From contig NZ_JAHXBF010000022.1 in assembly GCF_020103695.1 (NCBI RefSeq), positions 1-64,000 on the forward strand: 64,000 nt of DNA, in the 5' to 3' direction. The stretch's first letter is position 1, and every line of letters begins with the position of its first letter. Shown here one piece after another: positions 53,073 to 61,837 of the stretch. Under the pieces are notes generated by a model that did not search any database, had not been told where the DNA came from, and saw nothing but the letters and a program-made list of their open reading frames with translations. The position numbers were made by a program, and so were the translations under genes. This DNA comes from Hyalangium versicolor (GTDB lineage Bacteria > Myxococcota > Myxococcia > Myxococcales > Myxococcaceae).

Positions 53073-54853
53073 GAGCGCACCTGGACCCGGACAACCTGCC
53101 GGCGGGAGAAATGGTGGACAGCTGGCGGGTGGTGCGCCGGCTGGGCGGAGGCGCCTACGGCACCACGTACCTGGTGGAGAAGGGGGGCGACTTCTTCGCC
53201 ATGAAGGTGGCGCGCCACCGCGAGCAGAGCGGGGATGAGCGGCTCACCGACGAGCGCACCCTGCGCGAGCTGTCATGCCTGCTGGCCCTGCGCCACCGCC
53301 ACATCGCTCGGGTCTGGGCGCACGGTCGCTGGCCGCACCCCACGGAGGGCTTCCTCTACCTGGTGATGGACTACGTGGAGGGCTACACCCTGTCGCAGTG
53401 GAAGGAGGCGGTGTGCCCCACGCCTCATGAGGTGGTGGTGCTTGTAGAGAAGGTGATGGGAGCGGTGGCGTACATGCACGCGCTGGGCATCCTCCACCGC
53501 GACTTGAAGCCGGACAACCTGCTGGTGGGCAAGGACGGCGAGCCGGTGGTGGTGGACTATGGGGCGGCGCACTTCCCAGTGGGGCCCCCGCTGACGAAAC
53601 GAGGGTTGCCACCGGGCACCCCGCGCTACACCTCGCCCGAGGCAACACGCTTCGATTTGGCGCACCGCCATGACAAGACGGCGCGCTACCAGTACACGGT
53701 GCCGGACGAGTTGTATGCGCTGGGCGTCACCCTGTATGACTTGCTGACGGACCCCTGGCCCTGCACCCGCCCCGAGCCCCTGCCGGTGGGCGGGTCCAAC
53801 CCCCCGGACTACGCGCACGAAGTGAATGAGCGAGTGCCAGTAGCCCTCAGCCTCTTCACGGCCAAACTGCTGGAGCGAGACCCGAACAAGCGTCCCGAGA
53901 GCATGGAGAAGGCGCGCCGGCAGGTGGCCGAGTTCGCGTCGCTGGCCGGCGAGGACTGGGTGAAGCGGCCCGTGCACCCACCCCCGCCGCTGACTCCCGC
54001 CTCTTCCCGCCAGGCCCCCGCCAGGTCCCTCCTTGAGCGACTTCGCGAACGGTGGAGGCTTGCGCTGGGAGCCGGAGTGGGGCTGGGCGTGGTGCTGGCG
54101 GGAGTGTACCTGGCCCTCCACGGAGCCACGCCTGAGCCCGTGCCCCTGCCCGCCTCTCCGTCCGTGGCCGAGAAGACCTTGCCACGTGCTCCCGCCGCGC
54201 CCTCCTCCGGTACGCCCACGCCCTCGGGCCTGGCACCCGCGGACGCGCCCACGCTTGAGCCTGCTCCCGCACTCGCCCTCCCCCCCACTTCCCCCCAGGA
54301 GAAAGGCCCCACCGTGAAAGCCCGCTCAGCCCCTACTCTCTCGTCGTGCTTGCAGCAGGCGCCGCCCCGTGGCTCGCCTGCGTGGCGTGCCTGGTGCCAG
54401 TGCGCGGGCATCGTGGGCACGCTCGCAGCGCTCCAGGCCGGGTGCACCGGGCCCCAGGTGCGGCCTGCGTCGGAACCCTGCCCGCAGGAGGTCCTCGACG
54501 CGTATGCGGAGCTGGAAACCAGGCCGGGAGAGGCCGTCGATGTCCAGTGGAATCGCGGCCAAGGGGGGGAGCATGTCTGGGTCAAGTTCGGCCCGCTCAC
54601 CAGCGTGGTAACAGGACCAGGCAGCGGCAAGTTGACGGCAGGCTCGCTCCTCTTCGGTGAACTGAAGCTGACGGACCCAGAGGAGGGCACAGCCCGCGCC
54701 CGATTCACGCTGGCGCAACTCCCCAACGGCAAGAAGTACCCCGTCTGCATTGCGGCGGTTATTCAAAACTATGGGCACGTCAAGGAGGGGGCGATTGAAG
54801 GGCGTAATGGGTCAACTGGTGCAATCTGGGAGCGTTGGAGGAAAACCTGGTGA
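53069..54853 (+). CDS. Ser/Thr protein kinase with membrane anchor (DYG variant)
   Basis: A 594-residue protein. The N-terminal kinase domain (about 20-290) has GGGAYGTTY, the ATP lysine in FFAMKVAR (Lys46) and HRDLKPDN (143-150). The metal-binding motif is DYG (163-165) rather than DFG. A transmembrane helix spans about 331-350, followed by a Pro-rich linker and a C-terminal, probably periplasmic domain with several Cys (SSCLQQAP; CQCAG; CTGPQ; CPQEV). Translation is coupled to the DUF2381 gene by an ATGA overlap, so the secreted protein may be its sensory partner (inference). Confidence 0.88.
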   Translation: MRAHLDPDNLPAGEMVDSWRVVRRLGGGAYGTTYLVEKGGDFFAMKVARHREQSGDERLTDERTLRELSCLLALRHRHIARVWAHGRWPHPTEGFLYLVMDYVEGYTLSQWKEAVCPTPHEVVVLVEKVMGAVAYMHALGILHRDLKPDNLLVGKDGEPVVVDYGAAHFPVGPPLTKRGLPPGTPRYTSPEATRFDLAHRHDKTARYQYTVPDELYALGVTLYDLLTDPWPCTRPEPLPVGGSNPPDYAHEVNERVPVALSLFTAKLLERDPNKRPESMEKARRQVAEFASLAGEDWVKRPVHPPPPLTPASSRQAPARSLLERLRERWRLALGAGVGLGVVLAGVYLALHGATPEPVPLPASPSVAEKTLPRAPAAPSSGTPTPSGLAPADAPTLEPAPALALPPTSPQEKGPTVKARSAPTLSSCLQQAPPRGSPAWRAWCQCAGIVGTLAALQAGCTGPQVRPASEPCPQEVLDAYAELETRPGEAVDVQWNRGQGGEHVWVKFGPLTSVVTGPGSGKLTAGSLLFGELKLTDPEEGTARARFTLAQLPNGKKYPVCIAAVIQNYGHVKEGAIEGRNGSTGAIWERWRKTW

Positions 54854-55014
54854 TGGCCGTGTGTAAAGTCCCTTGACGGTTCTGGCACACGGCGCGAGCC
54901 GCCACGAGCACGCCACCTCCAACCCGGGAGGTTCTTCACATCCCACCCGTCGTAGCCAGTAGGATGGCTCCCATCCCGCGCGGCCACGGAGGCCCGCGAG
55001 CAAGGAGTTCCTCC

Positions 55015-56179
55015 ATGGCCACGGCAGGCAATCCCCCGGGTCCCGTCATCCTCTTCTCCCAGGGCGGTTTCTCTTACGAGTACCTCCAGAGCCTGGGCGT
55101 CGGGTCGCAGGGCGAGTCGCTGTTGCTCGGGCGCAAACGCACCGCTGACAACATCCTCGAGGATGTCATCGTCAAGTGCGTGGCGCTGCCTCCGGGAGAG
55201 CTCAGTGCGGACACACGCAGAGCCCATTCACGCCTGGCGGAAGAAGCGCGGCTGGCGGCCTATTTGAAACACCGCTGCCTGATCCGCGTCCTCGGCCACC
55301 AGCAGGTCGGTGCCACGTTCTACACGGCGCTGGAGCACGTGCGCGGCCCCACGCTCAATGAGTTGGTGGGGCTGGCGCTCGAGCGGGGCAAGCCCTTCTC
55401 CGAAGCGCTCATTCTCTACGTGGGGGCAGAGGTGGCGTCGGCGTTGGCGCACGTGCACACCCGCACGGACGAGCACGGTCGCCCCTTGGGCATCGTGCAC
55501 CGCAACCTGGACACCGACACGGTCCGGCTCACCTGGCGCGGCGCGGTGAAGCTGGCGGACTTCGGCCGGGCGCTCTCGCAACTCCCCGGCCGTTACGCCA
55601 CCACCCTGCGCCGGCCTCGCGGGCCGCTGTTCTTCACCGCCCCGGAGGCGCTGCTCAACTGGGAGATGGATGCACGCTCGGACTTGTTCACGGTGGGCCT
55701 GGTGCTTCTGGAGTTCGCCACCGGCAGGCACCTGTTCGACGCACCGGACAAGACGCTCGACGACATGAGGGCGCTGCTCCCCGTGCGCCAGCACCGGCGC
55801 GTGGAGCAAGCCGTGCGCGCGGCAGCGAAGGCGGGGCACGCGGATGTGGCGGAGCAGGTGCTTTGGAGCGCGGCCACCTTCACGAGCGCGGACGTAGAGG
55901 AGGCAACCGCACCGCTGTCCCCTGCACTGAAAGTCCATCCTGGCGCGGCTGCTGTGCAGGGAGCCCTCGGAGCGCTGCCAGACGGCTGTGGAGTTGGAAG
56001 CGACCTTGCGAGCACGGCTGGAGGCGGTGGGCCCGTACGACGGACGGGCAGCCATCGCAGAGATCAAGAAGGCGCTGACCGAGGCGGGTGAGGCGCTCGC
56101 CTCGCAGGAGCTGGCCCCGGGCCTGCTCTCGCCGAATCCCACTGACACCCACTCTTCCGACCAGATCTCCACACGGTAG
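55015..56179 (+). CDS. Pseudokinase-like Ser/Thr kinase homolog, frameshifted near 55930
   Basis: A kinase-fold protein starting at ATG 55015 (AAGGAG upstream). It retains Lys54 in VIVKCVAL and DFG (182-184), but the catalytic loop reads HRNLDTDT (162-169): Asp is replaced by Asn and the following Lys is lost, so it is probably inactive. The frame breaks at AAA 55930-55932. Removing one A would restore a normal kinase C-lobe (LKSILARLLCREPSERCQTA) continuing to 56179. The unshifted frame instead ends with junk at 56091. Decay or a base-call error are both possible. Confidence 0.72.
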
Positions 56180-56296
56180 GCAGCGCTTACAAACCGCCAA
56201 GGAGGGGGGACTTCTAACTGGTTAGAAGTCGAAGGGGGATAGCACGCCTTTGAAAATCAAAGGGTTACACAATGGCGCTGCTTCGCCAGACAGCAC
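56180..56296. repeat. Two perfect palindromes between convergent genes
   Basis: Between the convergent pseudokinase and kinase genes lie two inverted repeats, AT-richer than their surroundings: GACTTCTAAC / GTTAGAAGTC with a 2-base gap (56209-56230), and CCTTTGA / TCAAAGG around AAA (56247-56263). Neither is followed by a T-run, so they are not standard terminators. They mark the end of the accessory block that starts after recR. Confidence 0.75.
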
Positions 56297-58090
56297 CTAC
56301 CGCTTGACGGTGTAGTCAAATGGCAGCACTACGTTTACCTCCTGATCCCGGTGGGCGGGGAAGCGCAGGCGCTCGGCCTGGCTCTCCAGGCACTGGCCCA
56401 CCGTCTTCGAAGCCAGCGGGCCCTGCGTCGTGGCCTTCACCTTCCCCGAAGAGGCGATCGACAACTGCACGCGCACCACGCCCGTGTCCGCGGGCAGGTC
56501 CGCCTTGTACCGGTCGAAGCAGCTCGCAATGCGGGCACGGCCCTTCGCCACCACCCGCTCCACGTCACCAATGCCCAGCGTCACCAAACGCGGCTTCGAC
56601 GTCTTGGACGGATCCTTCGTGGGGACCGGATCCTTGGTCTCGGAATCCTCGGTCTGCGGCGGGGCTACGGTCTCAGGAGTCGTAGGCGGAGGATCAGGAG
56701 TGACAACCGGGGGCGTCGGGGTGACCGCAACCGGCGGAGTTGGCTCCACCGGAGGCGCAGCCACGGGAGGCGTGGGCGTGACCACCGCCACGGCCTCTGC
56801 CGGCTTCGACAAACTTCGCACAGCCAGGAAGCCTCCGCCGGCCAGCAGCAGCACCCCCGCCGCCACGCCGACCCACAACCCCGTGCGGCGCGGTGCTTGC
56901 GGTGCTTGTACCAATGCCTGAACGGCCGTCTCAGCCGGCAGCGGCTTTGCGGCCGTCACCGCGGGGAGCCCCACAGCGCTCAAGCGCTGCGCGGCAGGTT
57001 GGACGGTGGGGAAGACTCCACTGGAAGCGAACACCACGGGCCCTGGCGGCGGAAGGCCGTTCTGCTGGGCGATCATCCCCTGCAGGGTCGCCATCGTGGG
57101 GACTCGGGTCTTGCTCGAGAAGCGCTCGTCTCCGAACTGCGCGCGCAGGTACTCGGCCAGCTCCTTATGAGTGGCCAGCGGGACCTTGCCCTTGAGCCCG
57201 TGCTCCAGCGCATCCGCGAAGTCGGCCGCGGTGGCGTAGCGGTCCGCGGAATCAAGGGACAAGGCCTTGAGCACCACCGCATCCAGCTCCGGAGGAATGT
57301 CGCGGCGCATCTGGGCCGGCGGCACGAAGTCGCCCTGCGTCAGCGCGTTGAGGACGGCCAGATCATTCTCGCGGGCAAAGGGCCGAATGTTGGTGAGCGA
57401 CTCGTAGAGGCTCACCCCGAGCGAGAACACGTCCGAGCGGCGATCGACATCCTTCCCCTGGGCCTGCTCGGGGGCCATGTAGATGTACTTGCCCTTCACC
57501 ACGCCGGTGCGCGTCTGCACCAGCCGCGACGCGGCCTTGGCGATGCCGAAGTCCAGCACCTTCACCTGGCCCTGGTACGTCACGTACAGGTTCGACGGAG
57601 AGATGTCCCGGTGGACGATGTGGAGCGGCTCGCCCTGCTCGTTGGTGAAGTCGTGGGCGAAGTGGAGCCCGCGTGCCGCGTCCACCAGCACCCGCAGGGT
57701 GATGGGCATGGGCGTGTACTGCCGCTTCTTGCCCGCCTGGCGCAGCGTGGTGGAGAAGTCCTCGCCAGCCAGGTACTCCATACAGATGTAGTAGCAGCCG
57801 TCGACGAACCCCAACTCGTGGATCTGGATGATGTTCGGGTGCGACAGCCGCGCCGCCAGCCGCGCCTCGTCCCGGAACATCTCCACGAAGTCCGGCAGGC
57901 TCGACAGGTTCGACAGCATGCGCTTGATGACGACGTTGCGCTCGAAGCCGTCAGCCCCCAGGAGCTTGGAGAGGAAGATCTCCGCCATGCCGCCTTCGGC
58001 GAGCTTCTTGACCAGCACGTACTGCCCATAGGGCTGCAGGAGCAACGGGCTCGGGGCCTGGCTCCCGGACTTGGGCTCGGTGCTGCTCAT
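56297..58090 (-). CDS. Ser/Thr protein kinase with AgmX/PglI-type C-terminal domain
   Basis: A 597-residue transmembrane kinase. The kinase domain (about 23-295) has EGGMAEIFL, Lys56 in VVIKRM, HRDISPSN (160-167) and DFG (180-182), all intact. A transmembrane helix spans about 404-425, a Pro/Thr/Val linker follows, and a C-terminal domain (about 510-597: VERVVAKGRARIASCFDRY to VVLPFDYTVKR) has the AgmX/PglI/TonB-like pattern seen in many myxobacterial proteins. It overlaps the FecR-gene stop as ATGA and is the last gene of its operon. It may sense the cell envelope. Confidence 0.9.
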   Translation of the reverse strand: MSSTEPKSGSQAPSPLLLQPYGQYVLVKKLAEGGMAEIFLSKLLGADGFERNVVIKRMLSNLSSLPDFVEMFRDEARLAARLSHPNIIQIHELGFVDGCYYICMEYLAGEDFSTTLRQAGKKRQYTPMPITLRVLVDAARGLHFAHDFTNEQGEPLHIVHRDISPSNLYVTYQGQVKVLDFGIAKAASRLVQTRTGVVKGKYIYMAPEQAQGKDVDRRSDVFSLGVSLYESLTNIRPFARENDLAVLNALTQGDFVPPAQMRRDIPPELDAVVLKALSLDSADRYATAADFADALEHGLKGKVPLATHKELAEYLRAQFGDERFSSKTRVPTMATLQGMIAQQNGLPPPGPVVFASSGVFPTVQPAAQRLSAVGLPAVTAAKPLPAETAVQALVQAPQAPRRTGLWVGVAAGVLLLAGGGFLAVRSLSKPAEAVAVVTPTPPVAAPPVEPTPPVAVTPTPPVVTPDPPPTTPETVAPPQTEDSETKDPVPTKDPSKTSKPRLVTLGIGDVERVVAKGRARIASCFDRYKADLPADTGVVRVQLSIASSGKVKATTQGPLASKTVGQCLESQAERLRFPAHRDQEVNVVLPFDYTVKR

Positions 58091-60084
58091 TCCTCGGGAC
58101 CTCGTTTGAGAGTGCGCACCACGTACACATCCGGGGTGCCTTCATTCTGCATCTTAAACAGGAGAACGGGGGGAACGCCTACCGGCTCGGCCCACGTGTC
58201 GAAGCGATGCTTGGCGTCCAGCGTCACGGACCGCCCGTTGATGGACAGCTTCGTTCCCACCGGGGCCACTCCCACCGTGCGTACGCGCTTGCCTGCTCTC
58301 TGGCCATTCCGAGGAGCATTCACCACGAGCACAGGCACCGAGTTGTCGTACACCAACTCCAGCTTGTTCATGCGTCCGCCGCGCATGGGCTGTCCGCTGC
58401 GGGACAGCGGAGTGACGGACCAGACGTAGCTGCCCTCGCGCAGGATGCCTGCCTCCAGCGGCGAGCGCGTCTCCGCCACGGTCCGCTCGGCCACCGGCTT
58501 GCCCAGCTCGCCATTGCGGTACACCGAGATGCGGTACTTCGCGGCCTGAGGCTCGGACGCGTAGGTGAAGATCACCCCCGGAGGCTTGTCCTGGTAGAAG
58601 ATCGTCGTCTTCTGCGGGCCCTCGGGCACCTCGTTGGTGATGCGCGCCAGGTTCTTCGGCGCCCGCTCGGGCGCGAACGTGGCGCTGCCCTTCGCCACCT
58701 CGGTGCCATCCGGCTTGCGCACCCGCCAGAACAAGCGGCCTCGATCGGGGGCTGCCACGTTGAGGGAGGGCTGGTGGACGGTGCCTCGCAACAGGGGCTT
58801 GGAGAAGCCAGGATCCGAGGCCACCTCGACGAGCGCGTCTCCCTGTCCCTTCCAGGAGAGCGTCAGCTCGGGCAGGCCCTGGTGGTACACCTGCACGTCC
58901 TCCGTCGCCGCATCCAACGTCAGCGGCGCCTGCGCCACGGGCTGGACCTTCGCCTCGCCCGCCTTCGAGACACGGGCCTGTTCTCCCGCGCGCAGCGGCT
59001 TGCGGGTCTCCCCCTGCACCAGGGTGACGTCTCCGGCGCGGGCCGCCACATCGAAGCCATCCGAGGTGCGGCGCACGTTGAGGTCGGCCGCTCCGGCGCT
59101 CTCCAGCGTGAGGCCGGGCATCACCACCCGGCTGTCCCGCTCGGATGCGAGCTTCAGCGCGAGCTCTCCCTGGCGCAGATCCAACCGGGCCTCATCCCTC
59201 AAGCCCTGCTGGCCCGCCCCCTCCATCACCAGCTCGCCTCCAGAGGCCAGGGCCAGCGTGGAGGCCGAGCCCTCGAGTGACAGGAAGGCCGTCCCACCGC
59301 GCGCACGGACTCCGTCGCCCGCGGCCAGCTTCTGGCCTCCCTTGTTCACCGATTTCCACTGCGGGCTGCCCTTGGAGCGCACCTCCACGCGTCCCGTGTC
59401 CGCCCTCACGGTGACCTGGATGGTCGCCAGCTCCAGGAACTTCGCGGAGCTCGGCACCAGCTCCGCCTTGCCCGCGGAAACGGCCACCGACTCGCCCGCG
59501 GCGGCCTCGAGTTCCTTGCCATCCTTCGACACGAACTCGATGGCGCCCAGCTTCACCTCGACGCGGCTCTCGGTGGGGCCGACGCTCACGCGCACCTCGC
59601 TGGCCTCCTGGCCGCCGCCCACGCGCGTGAGACCGTAGGGAGTAAGGATGCGCAGTTGGACCGCCGGGCCTTGCTGGCCCTTCGGCGCCGCGGGCACCCG
59701 GCTGAGGAGGATGCCGCGCTCCACATTGAGCACGACGCCGACCGTGTCCTCGTCCAGATCGAAGCGAGCCCCAGGGCCCACCTCCACCGTGCGGCCGTCC
59801 GAGAAAGCGATGATGGCGAAGCCATCGGGGCCCGTCTCGACGACGTCCCTCTTCGTGAGCGGCCCTTCGGCGGCAGGGACCATCTTCCCGCCTCGATCCA
59901 GCAGGACCTCCCCCTTGAGGGCCCTCAGCATCGCGAGGGGTGCAGCGGCCCCCGCATCCTGCGGAGCCGTCACGGCGGGAGTGCCAGGCCCGGGAGGAGG
60001 CGGAGCAACGGGGGTGTGATCATCGCCGCAGCCCAGAGCGCCCAGCAGCAGGAGCGAGGCGACGCTGATGCGGAGCGTGCTCAC
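58087..60084 (-). CDS. FecR-domain lipoprotein
   Basis: A 665-residue lipoprotein (MSTLRISVASLLLLGALGC, lipid Cys19) with a Pro-rich spacer, then a FecR-like domain (about 50-200: LKGEVLLDRGGKMVPAAEG, VETGPDGFAIIAFSDGRTVEVG). A second FecR-like repeat region follows (about 220-370), then immunoglobulin-like segments (LTLSWKGQGDALVEVASD; YRISVYRNGELG). FecR domains usually receive envelope signals. The GTG at 60084 overlaps the preceding stop as GTGA and its own stop overlaps the kinase start, so three proteins are made together. Confidence 0.85.
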   Translation of the reverse strand: MSTLRISVASLLLLGALGCGDDHTPVAPPPPGPGTPAVTAPQDAGAAAPLAMLRALKGEVLLDRGGKMVPAAEGPLTKRDVVETGPDGFAIIAFSDGRTVEVGPGARFDLDEDTVGVVLNVERGILLSRVPAAPKGQQGPAVQLRILTPYGLTRVGGGQEASEVRVSVGPTESRVEVKLGAIEFVSKDGKELEAAAGESVAVSAGKAELVPSSAKFLELATIQVTVRADTGRVEVRSKGSPQWKSVNKGGQKLAAGDGVRARGGTAFLSLEGSASTLALASGGELVMEGAGQQGLRDEARLDLRQGELALKLASERDSRVVMPGLTLESAGAADLNVRRTSDGFDVAARAGDVTLVQGETRKPLRAGEQARVSKAGEAKVQPVAQAPLTLDAATEDVQVYHQGLPELTLSWKGQGDALVEVASDPGFSKPLLRGTVHQPSLNVAAPDRGRLFWRVRKPDGTEVAKGSATFAPERAPKNLARITNEVPEGPQKTTIFYQDKPPGVIFTYASEPQAAKYRISVYRNGELGKPVAERTVAETRSPLEAGILREGSYVWSVTPLSRSGQPMRGGRMNKLELVYDNSVPVLVVNAPRNGQRAGKRVRTVGVAPVGTKLSINGRSVTLDAKHRFDTWAEPVGVPPVLLFKMQNEGTPDVYVVRTLKRGPEE

Positions 60085-61703
60085 CGGTTCCTCGGAAAGA
60101 GATCGACGTTGAAGATGGCCTGCTCTCCGTCACGCACGGTCACGTACTTGGTCTGCGTGAGGTGGCCGCCCGCGGAGATGATGATGCGGTAGGTGCCGGG
60201 CTTCAGCTTCAGCGAGAAACCGCCCTGGGCATCCGTGCGCGTGCGCACCTTGGCCGTGGGGATGAGGAGGGTGGCGACCAGAGCCCTCCCCTGCGTGCTG
60301 CGGACCTTGCCGGAGATGGTGGCGTAGCCGACGCGCTTGGACGGAGCGAGCGTCACGGGCATCTCCGCCTCCTGGCCAGCGACGACCAGCGCGGCCTCCT
60401 CCACGGACTGGAACTCCGGCGCGGAAATCTTCACCGAGACCGGGCCCGGAGCGAGGTTGCCGGCCTGGACCTGCCCGTCCGCATTCGTCTTGAACTCCTT
60501 GTTGCCCACCACCACCTGCGCGTCCGGCAGGGGCTTGTTGGTGCGCTTGTCGAGGACAATCACCTTCAGGCCGCCCACGGTCGCCACCTGCTTGTGCGCC
60601 TGGACCTCCAATGTGGCGCGCACCCCCGCGGTGACAGAGACACGGCCCTCGGCGGGCTCATAGCCCTCGGCCGTAACCCGCGCGATCACGTCTCCAGCTT
60701 CGAGCTGGGGCTCCACCACCTGCCCTGTCACGTCGGTGCGCCGAGGCGCTCCCGCGGTGCCCTTCACCACGAGCGACACCTGGGCACCGCCCAACGGAGC
60801 CTTCGTCTCCGCGTCCACCACCTGGAGCAACAGGCTCCCGGGCTGCTCCGTGACGGGCACAACGGGCGTCGAGAGCGCTCGGGCATCGAGCCAGGAGAAC
60901 TCCAGCGCCATGCCCACGCGCTGAAGCGTCTGGTTGGAGATCGCCCCGCTGTCGGCCGTCAGCCGATCGTGCACGTACTGGTAGTCGAGCACCGCCGCGG
61001 CCTGCCAGCGGCCGACCTGCTTCACGGGGATGAGGAGCGCCACGCCCGCACCGAAACCGCTGGAGGACGCACTTCTTCCCTCGGCTTCCTTGGCCGCCAG
61101 GGCCAGGGGGAACTCTCCGCGAACCTCGCCCTGCGCTCGCAGGAAGAGCGGGAAGCGCAACCGAGCCCCCAGGAGCGCGGCCTGCCGCCCGCCACGTTGG
61201 AACACAGGCGAAGCAGGGTTCGACACCGCGAACACCGGGAGCTGGGCGAAGCCATAGCCCGCGCTCAGCTCTCCCCAGAGCGGCCCCAGTTGCCGCCGCG
61301 CCACGAGCCCCAGCGCCACCCGCAGCAGGCTGCCCTCGGTGACGCGAGCCGACTCCCGGGAGAGCGCGAACCCCTCCCGCTGCACGCTGAGCTGGCCTCC
61401 GAGCCACTCCGGACCCAGGCCATAGGCCACCGCCCACACTGCCAGATCATTCGGTGTGAACCCGGAGTAGGTGAGCCCCGGTCCGGGATCCACCTGCTTG
61501 CCCTTTCGCAGCGCGAGCCCGTAACGCAGCCGCACCGTCACCGGATCCATCCCCTCGCCCACCTCGGCACCCGTCTCTGACTGTGCGAAGGCACCACGTG
61601 GCACCGCCACCAGGGTGAGCGCCAGAAGGACGAGAAAGGTAGGGGTACGGCACGGTCGGGCCAAGGCGCGGCGGAGTATAGGGAAAGCTCGCAAGGTCCC
61701 CAA
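60081..61703 (-). CDS. Exported barrel-like protein with carboxypeptidase-regulatory-like repeats
   Basis: A 540-residue protein with a signal peptide (TFLVLLALTLVAVPRGAFAQSE) and a barrel-like region of about 230 residues (VTVRLRYGLALRKGKQ, LWGELSAGYGFAQLPVF). Then come three beta-sandwich repeats of the carboxypeptidase-regulatory-like type (LLLQVVDAETKAPLGGAQVS; LKVIVLDKRTNKPLPDAQVV; ATISGKVRSTQGRALVATLL), each ending near a DAxGxF- or GYEPAEG-like motif. The predicted TTG start is uncertain. It is the first gene of the operon with the FecR lipoprotein and the kinase. Outer-membrane location is inferred. Confidence 0.78.
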   Translation of the reverse strand: MGTLRAFPILRRALARPCRTPTFLVLLALTLVAVPRGAFAQSETGAEVGEGMDPVTVRLRYGLALRKGKQVDPGPGLTYSGFTPNDLAVWAVAYGLGPEWLGGQLSVQREGFALSRESARVTEGSLLRVALGLVARRQLGPLWGELSAGYGFAQLPVFAVSNPASPVFQRGGRQAALLGARLRFPLFLRAQGEVRGEFPLALAAKEAEGRSASSSGFGAGVALLIPVKQVGRWQAAAVLDYQYVHDRLTADSGAISNQTLQRVGMALEFSWLDARALSTPVVPVTEQPGSLLLQVVDAETKAPLGGAQVSLVVKGTAGAPRRTDVTGQVVEPQLEAGDVIARVTAEGYEPAEGRVSVTAGVRATLEVQAHKQVATVGGLKVIVLDKRTNKPLPDAQVVVGNKEFKTNADGQVQAGNLAPGPVSVKISAPEFQSVEEAALVVAGQEAEMPVTLAPSKRVGYATISGKVRSTQGRALVATLLIPTAKVRTRTDAQGGFSLKLKPGTYRIIISAGGHLTQTKYVTVRDGEQAIFNVDLFPRNR

Positions 61704-61837
61704 AACTCTAGTGAAAGAAACGCCAGGGGGTCCGCAGGGAGGGGCCCGCGAGAACGACTCCCCAGGTCCTCCGAAAGCCCCGGCTCAGCTCACGGCACCC
61801 CTTGTCAGGGCCAAAGCCCCTCCCGTAAACACGGAGC

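Noticed and set aside
54864..54905. Possible stem-loop or promoter (CCGTGTG with CACACGG, and a TTGACG) before the pseudokinase gene
   Set aside because: The loop is over 20 bases, there is no T-run, and no matching -10 box follows the TTGACG.
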